The translations under genes and the position numbers were made by a program. From assembly GCA_002315975.1 (NCBI GenBank), contig DCIK01000022.1, forward strand, positions 1 through 12,832: a stretch of DNA of 12,832 bases. Direction: 5' to 3'. The stretch is from Clostridiales bacterium UBA1728 (GTDB taxonomy: Bacteria > Bacillota > Clostridia > Oscillospirales > Oscillospiraceae). This document shows positions 5,812 to 12,804 of the stretch, in pieces. Below the pieces are notes generated by a model. The model did no database searches. It was not told the DNA's origin and worked only from the letters and a program-made list of their open reading frames with translations. Numbering within the stretch: position 1 is the first letter of the stretch; the number at the start of each line of letters is the position of its first letter.

Positions 5812-6027
5812 ATGGATATTCTTTTTGTTTTCGGTACTCAATTGAGAAAATATCGGGAAAAAGCCGGACTCTCTCAGGAAAAGCTCGCAGAAAAGTCTGG
5901 TTTGCACAGGACATATATCAGCGACATCGAGCGCTTTCAGAGAAATATCTCATTGGGAAATATTCAGAAAATAGCAGACGCATTGGAAATTGAACCGTAC
6001 AGATTATTGCTTCAGGAGGACTCGTGA
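5812..6027 (+). CDS. Restriction-modification controller (C) protein, XRE family
   Basis: A 71-residue helix-turn-helix regulator typical of C proteins of type II restriction systems. The whole protein is one XRE domain: FGTQLRKYREKAGLSQEKLA, then GLHRTYISDIERFQRNISLG (30-49), the recognition-helix and RNxSLxNI signature of C proteins, ending in IADALEIEPYRLL. It should bind C-boxes upstream and activate, then limit, its own gene and the nuclease, delaying restriction after entry into a new host. The start is ATG at 5812 with AGAGG 6 nt upstream. Its TGA overlaps the ATG of the nuclease by one base, and AGGAGG inside its last codons is the nuclease ribosome site, so the two genes are co-transcribed and probably coupled. 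Position and sequence make this assignment strong. Confidence 0.9.
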   Translation: MDILFVFGTQLRKYREKAGLSQEKLAEKSGLHRTYISDIERFQRNISLGNIQKIADALEIEPYRLLLQEDS

Positions 6028-6860
6028 TGGCGGAAAGAAATCGCTCTGAGGGCTGTGTACACGCTAAACGCAGCGGTCATATTAACGAACAGTTGGTTGC
6101 CGAACTGACGATGCGGGATAAGTCTGTGCAGCAACGCATCTTGTCTTGCGCTCATCTTGAAGGAGAAACCATACTGGATGTTCAATACGGTGGACTTTGT
6201 GAAAGGGATGTAGACTGCATCTTGGACGGTGGGAAGACGAAATCAAAAACCGATATGTGGCTCCGTCTTTCCAACGGGCAGCGCTTGAATGTATCTATAA
6301 AGAAAGACAGGAGCGGGCAGGTTTTCCTTATCGGGATAGATCGTTTTCTTCGCGGATTTCAGCAACAATACAACAAGCTGATTCCGGAAAATGTGAAACG
6401 GGCTTTGGCTTTGTATTTTGGTTCCGCTGAAGATGTTGCAACTATTGCAAATACATTTGGATCCAATCAACTAAGGCTTGAACTCCGAAAGCATCGATTG
6501 GTTGCCGACACTCTGAGAGCATATGACAACACACTATATGACGCTCTTCTTGATTGGTTTAATGAAAATATATCCGAGCTTTTCGATTTCTGTTTTTCAA
6601 AAGGGCTTGCAAGTCAAGAAGAAGATTGGGCTCAGATAGTATGGTATATTAATTTATTGGGCGAAAGAAATCTGGACACGCTGATTTATCTTCCCGATTT
6701 AAGGGCATCCATTCCTCAGGCCTGCCAATATGGTCCGAGGAACGGCGGAAGCACCATACAACTGCCTTTTGGGTTTCTCCAATGGCACAGCCCTCGAAAA
6801 ACAATTCCGGGAAATCTGCAATTCCACCACATCTACGAAAAAATGCTTGAGTTGCAATAA
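6027..6860 (+). CDS. Putative type II restriction endonuclease (PD-(D/E)XK-like)
   Basis: A 277-residue protein that I cannot place in a named endonuclease family. Its position between a C protein and convergent m5C methyltransferases makes it the restriction enzyme. A PD-(D/E)XK-like core is visible: Glu21 in GHINEQLVAEL as the possible helix acid, Asp76 in KTDMWLRL, then a strand with Ser90-Ile-Lys92-Lys93 (NVSIKKD), i.e. an SxK in place of ExK, followed by GQVFLIGIDRFL. The C-terminal segment WHSPRKTIPGNLQFHHIYEK looks conserved and may be part of target recognition. ATG at 6027 is preferred (AGGAGG 6 nt upstream) over GTG at 6024. Codon use is AT-rich. The recognition sequence and the catalytic residues are inference. 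Confidence 0.75.
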   Translation: MAERNRSEGCVHAKRSGHINEQLVAELTMRDKSVQQRILSCAHLEGETILDVQYGGLCERDVDCILDGGKTKSKTDMWLRLSNGQRLNVSIKKDRSGQVFLIGIDRFLRGFQQQYNKLIPENVKRALALYFGSAEDVATIANTFGSNQLRLELRKHRLVADTLRAYDNTLYDALLDWFNENISELFDFCFSKGLASQEEDWAQIVWYINLLGERNLDTLIYLPDLRASIPQACQYGPRNGGSTIQLPFGFLQWHSPRKTIPGNLQFHHIYEKMLELQ

Positions 6861-6862
6861 AG

Positions 6863-6898
6863 AACAGGAGGTGCAGTCATTGGCTGCGCCTCCTGTTT
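6863..6898. terminator. Bidirectional terminator between nuclease and methyltransferase
   Basis: AACAGGAGGTGCAG (6863-6876) pairs with CTGCGCCTCCTGTT (6884-6897) through 14 bp with one T-G wobble and a 7-nt loop. It starts 2 nt after the nuclease stop and reaches the methyltransferase stop codon, so it serves convergent transcripts. T-runs on either side are short. Confidence 0.7.
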
Positions 6899-8046
6899 CA
6901 AAAGATCGATATCTGCTCCTCGCTGGCTATGATTTTATTCTCTATCCGGAATTCTTTATCCCCGTTTACCTGTTGTGTATAATTGTGCATAGCGTCTAGA
7001 ATCTGTTCCGCAATAGCTTTGGAAAGCAGGGGAGGAACCGCATTTCCGATTTCGAGTCGTTTCATTCCGTCCGAACCGTAAAACAGATAGTCATCGGGAA
7101 AGCTTTGCAGTCTTGCACCTTCTCGAATGGTCATAGCTCTGGAGTCTCTGGGGTGGATGCACCTTGAGGAAGACGGGCAGGCGAAGTTTCTCGTAATGGT
7201 TGTAGACGGGCGATCCCACCAAAGCTTTGCGTATGTATTTCCGTATCCGCTCTTTGGCCTAATTTCTTCCGGTAACTCGTCTTTACTTTGACCATCTCCG
7301 AGGGCTTCCATAATACGGATCAGATTTTCCCCGTTTTTGGGAGCCGAATGTTCCTTCAAGCTCTCAGATGTACGAACAAACCTGAGAAACTCATTATCTG
7401 CACCCGAAAGGAATTCGGATGATGCCTGTCCGCTTTTCAAGACAGGCAAATCTCCGATTGCGTCTTTTAGAGTAACATAGGGCTTAAGCCCTTCTCCGTG
7501 CGTAGGTCTCGGAAATTCAAATGGATTATACCCTTTGAAGCCGACAAGAATAACCCGCTCTCTCTGTTGCGGTACTCCATAATTCACGGCATTGAGAACC
7601 TGATATTTTAGAATATAGCCTAATTGACGGAATTCTTCTTTAATCAGCTCAAATAACCGTCCTTTATCCATACTCAGAATTCCGACCACATTTTCAAACA
7701 CAAATGCTTTCGGTTGAAGTATACTGAGAACCCGCTTATATTGAAGAAAAAGGTTTGCCCTGTCGTCCATCAGTCGTTTTCCTAAAGTAGAATAAGACTG
7801 ACAAGGCGGACCGCCGACAATAATATCCACTTTACGGTCACCAAGGACAGAAGAGAGAATTTCTTCGTTTATATCCTTGATATCGCAGTTCAGCATCGTT
7901 ACCTCAGGATGATTGAGCGTATAAGCTACAGAAATATCATGCTCGATCTCATTGGCGGCAATTATGTTGAATTGTTGGATTTTTGAAAAACCATAACTCA
8001 AGCCTCCAACGCCTGCAAAGAGGTCAATTACATTATATTTCTCCAT
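6898..8046 (-). CDS. DNA (cytosine-5) methyltransferase 1 of the R-M system
   Basis: A 382-residue C5-cytosine methyltransferase transferring methyl from S-adenosylmethionine to DNA to protect host sites. Motifs are in canonical order: I DLFAGVGGLSYGF (8-20), IV GGPPCQSYST (78-87) with catalytic Cys82, VI ENV (118-120), VIII QQRERVILVGF (160-170), a target-recognition region about 175-290 (KLWWDRPSTTITRNFACPSS near its end), IX REGARLQSFPDDY (308-320) and X GNAVPPLLSKAIA (334-346). The start is ATG at 8046 with GAGG about 9 nt upstream. The first 14 bases overlap the upstream methyltransferase, so the two are co-translated. It has a charged tail after motif X (residues 360-382) of unknown role. 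All catalytic motifs are intact. Confidence 0.96.
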   Translation of the reverse strand: MEKYNVIDLFAGVGGLSYGFSKIQQFNIIAANEIEHDISVAYTLNHPEVTMLNCDIKDINEEILSSVLGDRKVDIIVGGPPCQSYSTLGKRLMDDRANLFLQYKRVLSILQPKAFVFENVVGILSMDKGRLFELIKEEFRQLGYILKYQVLNAVNYGVPQQRERVILVGFKGYNPFEFPRPTHGEGLKPYVTLKDAIGDLPVLKSGQASSEFLSGADNEFLRFVRTSESLKEHSAPKNGENLIRIMEALGDGQSKDELPEEIRPKSGYGNTYAKLWWDRPSTTITRNFACPSSSRCIHPRDSRAMTIREGARLQSFPDDYLFYGSDGMKRLEIGNAVPPLLSKAIAEQILDAMHNYTQQVNGDKEFRIENKIIASEEQISIF

Positions 8047-9010
8047 TTTTATCTTCCTCTAAAGCAATTCGGATATTGTGAGCAATCCTATAAACCACCG
8101 GAACACATACAGAGTTACCTATTTGTTTATAAATCTGCTTTTCATATTGATCCGGTAAACGAAAGGAGTCCGGGAACCCTTGTAATCGGGCACATTCTCT
8201 TGGTGTCAGAAGCCTGATTGAAAAATTGTCATAGAAAAAGGGTATCCGTTCAAATCTGCTCCCCATCGCAGCAAGAAGCGTTGGGCAGATGCCTTTCATA
8301 CTACATGATAATCCCCAATCTGTAAAGCGATAAATTCTCTCTCTGTCCTGCATATACTCTACCATACGATCCCACATTCGGTGGCCATCCATATAATATT
8401 TGGCCGCTTGCCTCTCCTTTTCCAGATAATCAAACGCAAGACAGGTCAGCGGAAGAGGTTTTGGGAAAACGAAACGATCAAAATCCCTTTGATTTCTAAA
8501 TGCAAGGATATATATCCTGTTTCTTTGCTGCGGAATATCACCATATTCTTTTGCGTTCATAATTTTCCATTTCGTGCAATATCCCAAGTCCTGAAGCGTT
8601 TTGAGAATAATTTCAAAAGTTTTTCCGTTGTCATGTTTTACAATATTGGCAACATTCTCAAGAAAAACCACTCTTGGCTTTATTGCTTCCACTATCCTCG
8701 CAGTTTCAAAAAACAAGTTTCCCCTTGGATCATGAAAGCCCCCCAATAAGCCAACAGAAGAGAAGGACTGGCAAGGAAATCCCGAAGTTAAAATATCAAC
8801 CTTGGGGATTGATGCAGCGTCAACATTCTGTATATCATCCTCAACCAAATATGAATCCCCGTAATTAAGACGATAGGTGATGCAAGCATACTTATCTTTT
8901 TCATTTGCCCAAATCACTTTAAAACCGCTCTGCTCAAATCCTAAATCAATTCCTCCTATTCCGGCAAACATACTTCCGATGCTAAATTTGCTCTTCAATG
9001 ACTTCACCAT
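8033..9010 (-). CDS. DNA (cytosine-5) methyltransferase 2 of the R-M system
   Basis: A 325-residue C5-cytosine methyltransferase, only distantly similar to its partner. Motif I is SMFAGIGGIDLGF (13-25), IV SGFPCQSFSS (76-85) with catalytic Cys80, VI ENV (118-120), VIII QQRNRIYILAF (161-171), then a target-recognition region of about 90 residues, IX PRECARLQGFP (270-280), and X IGNSVCVPVVYRIA (297-310). The two target-recognition regions share no obvious sequence, so the enzymes probably methylate different strands or sequences. The start is ATG at 9010; only AGGGA directly adjacent is seen as a ribosome site, so initiation may be weak or coupled to read-through from the zinc-ribbon gene 33 nt upstream. 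No good promoter is seen in the gap. Its last 14 bases overlap the next methyltransferase. Confidence 0.95.
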   Translation of the reverse strand: MVKSLKSKFSIGSMFAGIGGIDLGFEQSGFKVIWANEKDKYACITYRLNYGDSYLVEDDIQNVDAASIPKVDILTSGFPCQSFSSVGLLGGFHDPRGNLFFETARIVEAIKPRVVFLENVANIVKHDNGKTFEIILKTLQDLGYCTKWKIMNAKEYGDIPQQRNRIYILAFRNQRDFDRFVFPKPLPLTCLAFDYLEKERQAAKYYMDGHRMWDRMVEYMQDRERIYRFTDWGLSCSMKGICPTLLAAMGSRFERIPFFYDNFSIRLLTPRECARLQGFPDSFRLPDQYEKQIYKQIGNSVCVPVVYRIAHNIRIALEEDKNGEI

Positions 9011-9028
9011 TCCCTATACTATGTTCAA

Positions 9029-9045
9029 GAGAAAATGCTTTTCTC
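9029..9045. repeat. Short palindrome between zinc-ribbon gene and methyltransferase 2
   Basis: GAGAAAATGCTTTTCTC is a 7-bp inverted repeat with a 3-base centre. It overlaps the stop codon of the zinc-ribbon gene and lies 18 bp upstream of the methyltransferase ATG. It could be an operator, a weak terminator or part of the junction of the inserted island; none can be shown. Confidence 0.4.
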
Positions 9046-9496
9046 ACTTCTTCCCCTTAATAAGATTCCAATCGCCGATGACGGGCATTTTCTCCTTCAC
9101 GCCGGCGGAGGCGTTTTTGATGCCCTTCACCGCCAGATAGATGCAGCCGGCCTTGCCCGCAAGGCCGATGAGACCGGGGAGCAGACCGAAGGATGCCAGC
9201 TCGCAGAGGAAGAGGGAACAGCCCTGATTGGCGTGGAAGCGGATATACTCGCTGTCCTTTTTCAGCAGCAGGGGCACGAAGAACAGCGGCCCCGCATAGC
9301 ACAGCGCGGACATCTTCCGGGTCTGTTCGTTCTCCCCGTCAAAGATTTCGTATTCAAAGGTCTCCTGATAGCTCTGCTCCTGCCGGGGGATAGCCTGAAA
9401 GGCCGCGGCGCTCCGACTCTCCGCCTCATAGCCGCAGGCGGGACACCTGCTCTCGCCCATAGGGATATACGCGCCGCAGCGCTTGCAATTACTCAT
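9044..9496 (-). CDS. Zinc-ribbon membrane protein, DUF4870-like
   Basis: A 150-residue protein with an N-terminal zinc ribbon (Cys4, Cys7, Cys18, Cys21 in CKRCG...CPACG), a polar linker (24-60), and a hydrophobic part resembling the DUF4870 family (MSALCYAGPLFFVPLLLKK, then SEYIRFHANQGCSLFLCEL). Two or three membrane segments are likely at about 62-78, 92-112 and 113-124. It is probably an inner-membrane protein of unknown function. A longer open frame extends to 9889, but it starts inside the radical SAM gene and has no ribosome site. ATG at 9496 has AAGGAGAG 6-7 nt upstream and begins exactly at the zinc ribbon. The stop lies only 33 bp before methyltransferase 2, in the same direction. The function is not known. 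Confidence 0.85.
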   Translation of the reverse strand: MSNCKRCGAYIPMGESRCPACGYEAESRSAAAFQAIPRQEQSYQETFEYEIFDGENEQTRKMSALCYAGPLFFVPLLLKKDSEYIRFHANQGCSLFLCELASFGLLPGLIGLAGKAGCIYLAVKGIKNASAGVKEKMPVIGDWNLIKGKK

Positions 9497-9629
9497 GTGA
9501 TTCTCTCCTTTTTCAAACGGGGGGCGGGGGACTGAAAACGTGGTACTTCCTCTCGCGCAGCGGCTGAGCGGAAGGGGTTTATATGCGTCTCGATTATTGA
9601 GGAAGCAAGGCCGCGGAGCCTCATGTCTA

Positions 9630-9724
9630 CCTCCGGCGGCGTTCTGTCGCCGCAGCTTCTTTTCCCTTTTCTTTCGCCAGCCTTTCCTTTCGCTTTTCTC
9701 GCAAGAAAAGGGAAAAGAAAGGCT
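9630..9724. repeat. Cluster of inverted repeats, possible terminator or dispersed element
   Basis: The 275 bp between the zinc-ribbon and radical SAM genes has no gene. TTCTTTTCCCTTTTCTT (9657-9673) is perfectly complementary to 9703-9719. An overlapping alternative stem pairs AGCCTTTC (9679-9686) with GAAAGGCT (9717-9724) and extends inward through CTTTTCT/AGAAAAG with a mismatch or two. A GCGGCG/CGCCGC palindrome lies just before, near 9635-9653. The pyrimidine/purine tracts could end the radical SAM transcript on the minus strand, or be a small mobile repeat. Confidence 0.55.
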
Positions 9725-9771
9725 GAAAACGGCGGCACGGCCGGGAGGCCATGGTCTGCGGCATATCGGCC

Positions 9772-10653
9772 TTACTCCACCCCGGTGCCGTCGAAGGCGG
9801 GGATCTGCTCTGTTCCGGCGGCGGAGAGCTCCTGCACATAGCCGTCCTCGATGCCGCTTTCGTTGAGCGCGTCCAGGACGGCGTTCCACTCGTCCTCCGT
9901 AAGCGTCCGGTTGATTTCCGGATACTTCTCCGCGCTGCCGCAGGGGGTATACTGGGCCATCAGAGAGAAGAGCACCTCCCCCGGCAGAAACTCTCTGTCC
10001 ACCCAGCGGATCACCCGGCGGGAGTTCTCCACCTGTCCGGGCAGCACCAGATGCCGGATGAGCACGCCCCGCAGGAGCAGACCGTTCCCGTCAAATTCGC
10101 AGGGCCCCGCCAGCTCCGCCATTTTCTCTATGGCGGCCTTCGCCACGGCGGGATAATCGGGAGCTCTGGAGTATAAGCGGGCGGGCTCGCTGAGGGCATA
10201 TTTATAGTCCGGCATCCAGATGCTCACATAGGGCGCCAGCGCCTCCACGGTCTCCACGGTCTCGTAACCGGAGGTGTTCCACGCCACGGGGATGGCGGGC
10301 TTTGCTATTTCCAGCGCCTCGATAATCTGCGGCACGAACTGGGTGCCGGTGACCAGATTGAGGTTATGTACCCCGCTTTGCTCCAGCTCGGTGAAGATTT
10401 CCGCCAGCCGCGCCACGCTGATCTCGCTGCCCTCCAGGCCCCGGGAGAGCTTATAATTCTGGCAGAACACGCAGCCCAAGGGACAGCCCGCGAAGAACAC
10501 CGCGCCGCTGCCCCGCTCACCGCTGATGCAGGGCTCCTCCCCGTAGTGGGGAGCCGCCCGCGCCACGGTGACGGTATCGCCCATGCGGCATACGCCCCGG
10601 CTCTCGCTGCGATCCACACCGCAGCGGCGGGGGCAGAGCTCACAGCTCTTCAC
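9772..10653 (-). CDS. PflA-like radical SAM protein (COG1313/PflX type)
   Basis: A 293-residue radical S-adenosylmethionine enzyme. The cluster-binding motif CPLGCVFCQNY gives Cys57, Cys61 and Cys64 (CxxxCxxC). An extra N-terminal set (Cys4, Cys7, Cys11, Cys22) matches the uncharacterised PflX-type relatives of pyruvate formate-lyase activase. Downstream conserved stretches are NLNLVTGTQFVPQI, AWNTSGYE and WMPDYKYA. It probably generates an adenosyl radical to modify a protein or small molecule; the target is unknown and no glycyl-radical enzyme is nearby. The start is GTG at 10653, with GGGGAGG 9 nt upstream, overlapping the glycosyltransferase by 14 bases, so the two form an operon. Confidence 0.9.
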   Translation of the reverse strand: MKSCELCPRRCGVDRSESRGVCRMGDTVTVARAAPHYGEEPCISGERGSGAVFFAGCPLGCVFCQNYKLSRGLEGSEISVARLAEIFTELEQSGVHNLNLVTGTQFVPQIIEALEIAKPAIPVAWNTSGYETVETVEALAPYVSIWMPDYKYALSEPARLYSRAPDYPAVAKAAIEKMAELAGPCEFDGNGLLLRGVLIRHLVLPGQVENSRRVIRWVDREFLPGEVLFSLMAQYTPCGSAEKYPEINRTLTEDEWNAVLDALNESGIEDGYVQELSAAGTEQIPAFDGTGVE

Positions 10654-11392
10654 GGTGCAGCACCTCCCCGATATAGGGGTCCAGCTCGCCCCGAGCCTCG
10701 GCGGCGGGCTTCAGGCGGCCACAGGTGAAGCCCTTCATGGCCAGCTTCAGCATCTTTTTCAGGGTATATTTGCTCTCGCCCGCTTCCCGGGCACGGCGGT
10801 CATAGCTGACGGTGGCGATGTTCTGCCCCACCCGCTTCACCAGACCGCGGAGGAAGAGGTCGTCCTCCCGGTAATGGCCCAGCCGTTCCAGCGCTGCCTT
10901 GTCCATGAGGCGGTAGTCGGCGTGGTCGTAGATGAGATCGCTGCCCAGCAGCCGCATGAGGGTATAGTAGCCCCGGGCGGTGGTACGCTTGAGGAAGGTA
11001 TCCGTGGCGCGGCTCTCCCGGACACCGCAGACCACATCGCAGCCGGAGAGGTACTTTTTCCACATACCGTCCATGGCGTCAATGTCATCCTGCAGATCGG
11101 CATCGATGCTGATAGTCGCATCCGCACGGAAGCGGCTCCACATGAGGCCGGCGGTCAGAGCGTTCTGGTGCCCTCGGTTCTGCTTCAGACGCAGACCGCT
11201 GAAGTGGGGGTCGCTGTCGTGGAGCTTTCTGATGATGCTCCAGGTACTGTCGCTGCTGCCGTCGTCCACCAGCACGATGCGTCCCTCCGGGCAGAGGGTC
11301 ATGAGCTTCTCCAGAAAAACAGGGGCGGAGAGGGGCAGCGCCTCCTCCTCGTTATAGCAGGGAACAACGATATAAAGAATCGGGCTCGACAT
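10640..11392 (-). CDS. Family 2 glycosyltransferase, DPM1/GtrB-like, no membrane anchor
   Basis: A 250-residue GT2 glycosyltransferase that would transfer a sugar from a nucleotide donor, typically to a lipid carrier at the inner membrane face. It shows VVPCYNEEEALP (9-20), the nucleotide-binding LVDDGSSDST (41-50), LKQNRGHQNALTAG (69-82), the metal-binding DADLQDD (97-103), and RAREAGESKYTLKKMLKLA near 200-218. Related bactoprenol glycosyltransferases continue from this last motif into two membrane helices (about 310-330 residues in all). Here the protein instead ends in a polar tail, LKPAAEARGELDPYIGEVLH, overlapping the radical SAM gene. The start is ATG at 11392 with AAGGAG about 9 nt upstream. 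A clear promoter lies upstream. The acceptor is unknown. Confidence 0.9.
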   Translation of the reverse strand: MSSPILYIVVPCYNEEEALPLSAPVFLEKLMTLCPEGRIVLVDDGSSDSTWSIIRKLHDSDPHFSGLRLKQNRGHQNALTAGLMWSRFRADATISIDADLQDDIDAMDGMWKKYLSGCDVVCGVRESRATDTFLKRTTARGYYTLMRLLGSDLIYDHADYRLMDKAALERLGHYREDDLFLRGLVKRVGQNIATVSYDRRAREAGESKYTLKKMLKLAMKGFTCGRLKPAAEARGELDPYIGEVLHREEL

Positions 11393-11428
11393 CTATCGGT
11401 TCTCCTTGTGCAATTATGAGTTTCCCAT

Positions 11429-11457
11429 ATTTTAACGCATCTCAAAAGATTTTGCAA
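11429..11457 (-). promoter_or_regulatory. Promoter of the glycosyltransferase-radical SAM operon
   Basis: On the minus strand TTGCAA (11452-11457), a 17-bp spacer and TAAAAT (11429-11434) lie 36 nt before the glycosyltransferase ATG. It is divergent from the pgk promoter about 70 bp away. Confidence 0.7.
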
Positions 11458-11525
11458 CCATACATATTTTGGCGGGAAAAAGCCACATTATTTACAAAAA
11501 AGCATAAAAAACCGCACAAACAGCT

Positions 11526-11560
11526 CTTGCATTCTGCTTTCCGGCGTACTACAATGCAAG
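11526..11560 (+). promoter_or_regulatory. pgk promoter with an inverted repeat around it
   Basis: TTGCAT (11527-11532), a 17-bp spacer and TACAAT (11550-11555) lie 41 nt before the pgk start. The arms CTTGCATT (11526-11533) and AATGCAAG (11553-11560) are perfectly complementary and cover the -35 and -10, so a dimeric regulator could bind here. Confidence 0.7.
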
Positions 11561-11596
11561 TGTAAAAGCTAAAACCATCTTTTAGGAGGTCAAGCC

Positions 11597-12781
11597 GTGA
11601 ATTACAGGAAAAAAAGCATCCGCAATGCCGAGCTGCAGGGCAAAAAGGTTCTGCTCCGGGTGGATTTCAACGTACCCCTCGATAAGAAGACCAACGCCAT
11701 CACCAGCGACGTGCGCATCCGCGCCGCTCTGCCCACGGTGCAGTACCTGCTGGATCAGGGCTGCGCTCTCATCGTCTGCTCCCATCTGGGCAAGCCCAAG
11801 GGTGAGGTTGTTCCCGCTCTGAGTCTCGCCCCCGTGGCCGAGCGCTTTGCCGAGCTGCTGGGAAAGAGCGTTCTCTTCGCCGCCGACACCATCGGCGAGG
11901 ACGCAAAGGCCAAGGCCGCTGCCCTCAGGGGCGGCGAGGTGCTGCTGCTGGAGAACACCCGCTTCGACAAGCGTGAGGAGAAGAACGACCCCGAATTCTC
12001 CAAGGCGCTGGCCTCTCTCGCAGAGGTTTATGTGTCAGACGCGTTCGGTGCCGTGCACCGCGCCCACGCCAGTACTGCAGGCGTGGCCGACTACCTGCCC
12101 GCCTACTGCGGCTTTCTGGTGGAGAAGGAGCTCACCGCCATCGGCGGTGCCATCGAAGACCCCAAGCGTCCTCTGGTGGCCGTGCTGGGTGGCGCGAAGA
12201 TTGCCGACAAGCTGGCCGTCATCGAGAATCTGCTCTCCAAGGCCGATACCCTCATCATCGGCGGCGGCATGGCCTACACCTTCCTCAAGGCCCAGGGCTA
12301 TGAGATCGGCACCTCCCTCCTCGACGAGACCAAGCTGGACTACTGCAGGGAAATGCTGCAGAAGGCCGGGGATCGCATCGTCCTGCCCGTGGACCACATT
12401 GTAGCCGACAGGTACGATGCCGAGGCGCAGACCCGGATCGTGGCCAACGATGCCATTCCCGCCGACTGGATGGGTCTGGACATCGGCCCCGAGAGCGCCG
12501 CGAAGTTCGCCGAAATCGTGAAGAACGCCGGCACCGTGGTGTGGAACGGCCCCATGGGCGTGTTCGAGTTTGAAAAGTTCGCCGGCGGCACGAAGGCCGT
12601 GGCCGAGGCCATGGCAGCGTGCGCGGGCGTTACCGTCATTGGCGGCGGCGACAGCGCCAGCGCCATCGAGCAGCTGGGTCTGGAGGACAAGGTCACCCAT
12701 GTCTCCACCGGCGGCGGCGCCTCTCTGGAGTTTATGGAGGGCAAGGAGCTGCCCGGCGTGGCCTGCCTGCTGGACCAATAA
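11597..12781 (+). CDS. pgk: Phosphoglycerate kinase
   Basis: Full-length (394 aa) cytosolic phosphoglycerate kinase, interconverting 1,3-bisphosphoglycerate plus ADP and 3-phosphoglycerate plus ATP in glycolysis. Conserved blocks are RVDFNVP (21-27) and SHLGKPKG (62-69) for 3-phosphoglycerate, ENTRF (119-123), DAFGAVHRAHAS (148-159), GGAKIADK (198-205), GGGMAYTF (222-229), WNGPMGVFE (316-324), and the nucleotide site with GGGDS (349-353) and TGGGAS (371-376). The start is GTG at 11597 with a perfect AGGAGGT 6 nt upstream; no ATG lies nearby in frame. In many Firmicutes pgk follows gap, but here it is alone behind its own promoter and divergent from the glycosyltransferase. Strong C/G-ending codon bias fits high expression. 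Confidence 0.98.
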   Translation: MNYRKKSIRNAELQGKKVLLRVDFNVPLDKKTNAITSDVRIRAALPTVQYLLDQGCALIVCSHLGKPKGEVVPALSLAPVAERFAELLGKSVLFAADTIGEDAKAKAAALRGGEVLLLENTRFDKREEKNDPEFSKALASLAEVYVSDAFGAVHRAHASTAGVADYLPAYCGFLVEKELTAIGGAIEDPKRPLVAVLGGAKIADKLAVIENLLSKADTLIIGGGMAYTFLKAQGYEIGTSLLDETKLDYCREMLQKAGDRIVLPVDHIVADRYDAEAQTRIVANDAIPADWMGLDIGPESAAKFAEIVKNAGTVVWNGPMGVFEFEKFAGGTKAVAEAMAACAGVTVIGGGDSASAIEQLGLEDKVTHVSTGGGASLEFMEGKELPGVACLLDQ

Positions 12782-12804
12782 GACAACTTCGAGGCTGTAA
12801 AAAT

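Larger units (their letters stand above)
5720..9043. other. Type II restriction-modification island
   Basis: Four genes (controller, nuclease, two m5C methyltransferases) form a compact convergent unit. Its codon use is visibly more AT-rich and less biased than the genes on both sides, suggesting horizontal acquisition. It sits between the terminator at 5684-5716 and the stop codon of the zinc-ribbon gene at 9044. No integrase, transposase or flanking repeat is seen that would explain its arrival. Confidence 0.75.

Noticed and set aside
9044..9889. 281-codon extended form of the zinc-ribbon protein
   Set aside because: The extra 131 residues are Arg-rich, cover hairpins and part of another gene, and the good ribosome site is at 9496.
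12035..12778. 247-codon minus-strand frame over pgk
   Set aside because: Shadow of phosphoglycerate kinase, whose conserved motifs are complete on the plus strand.
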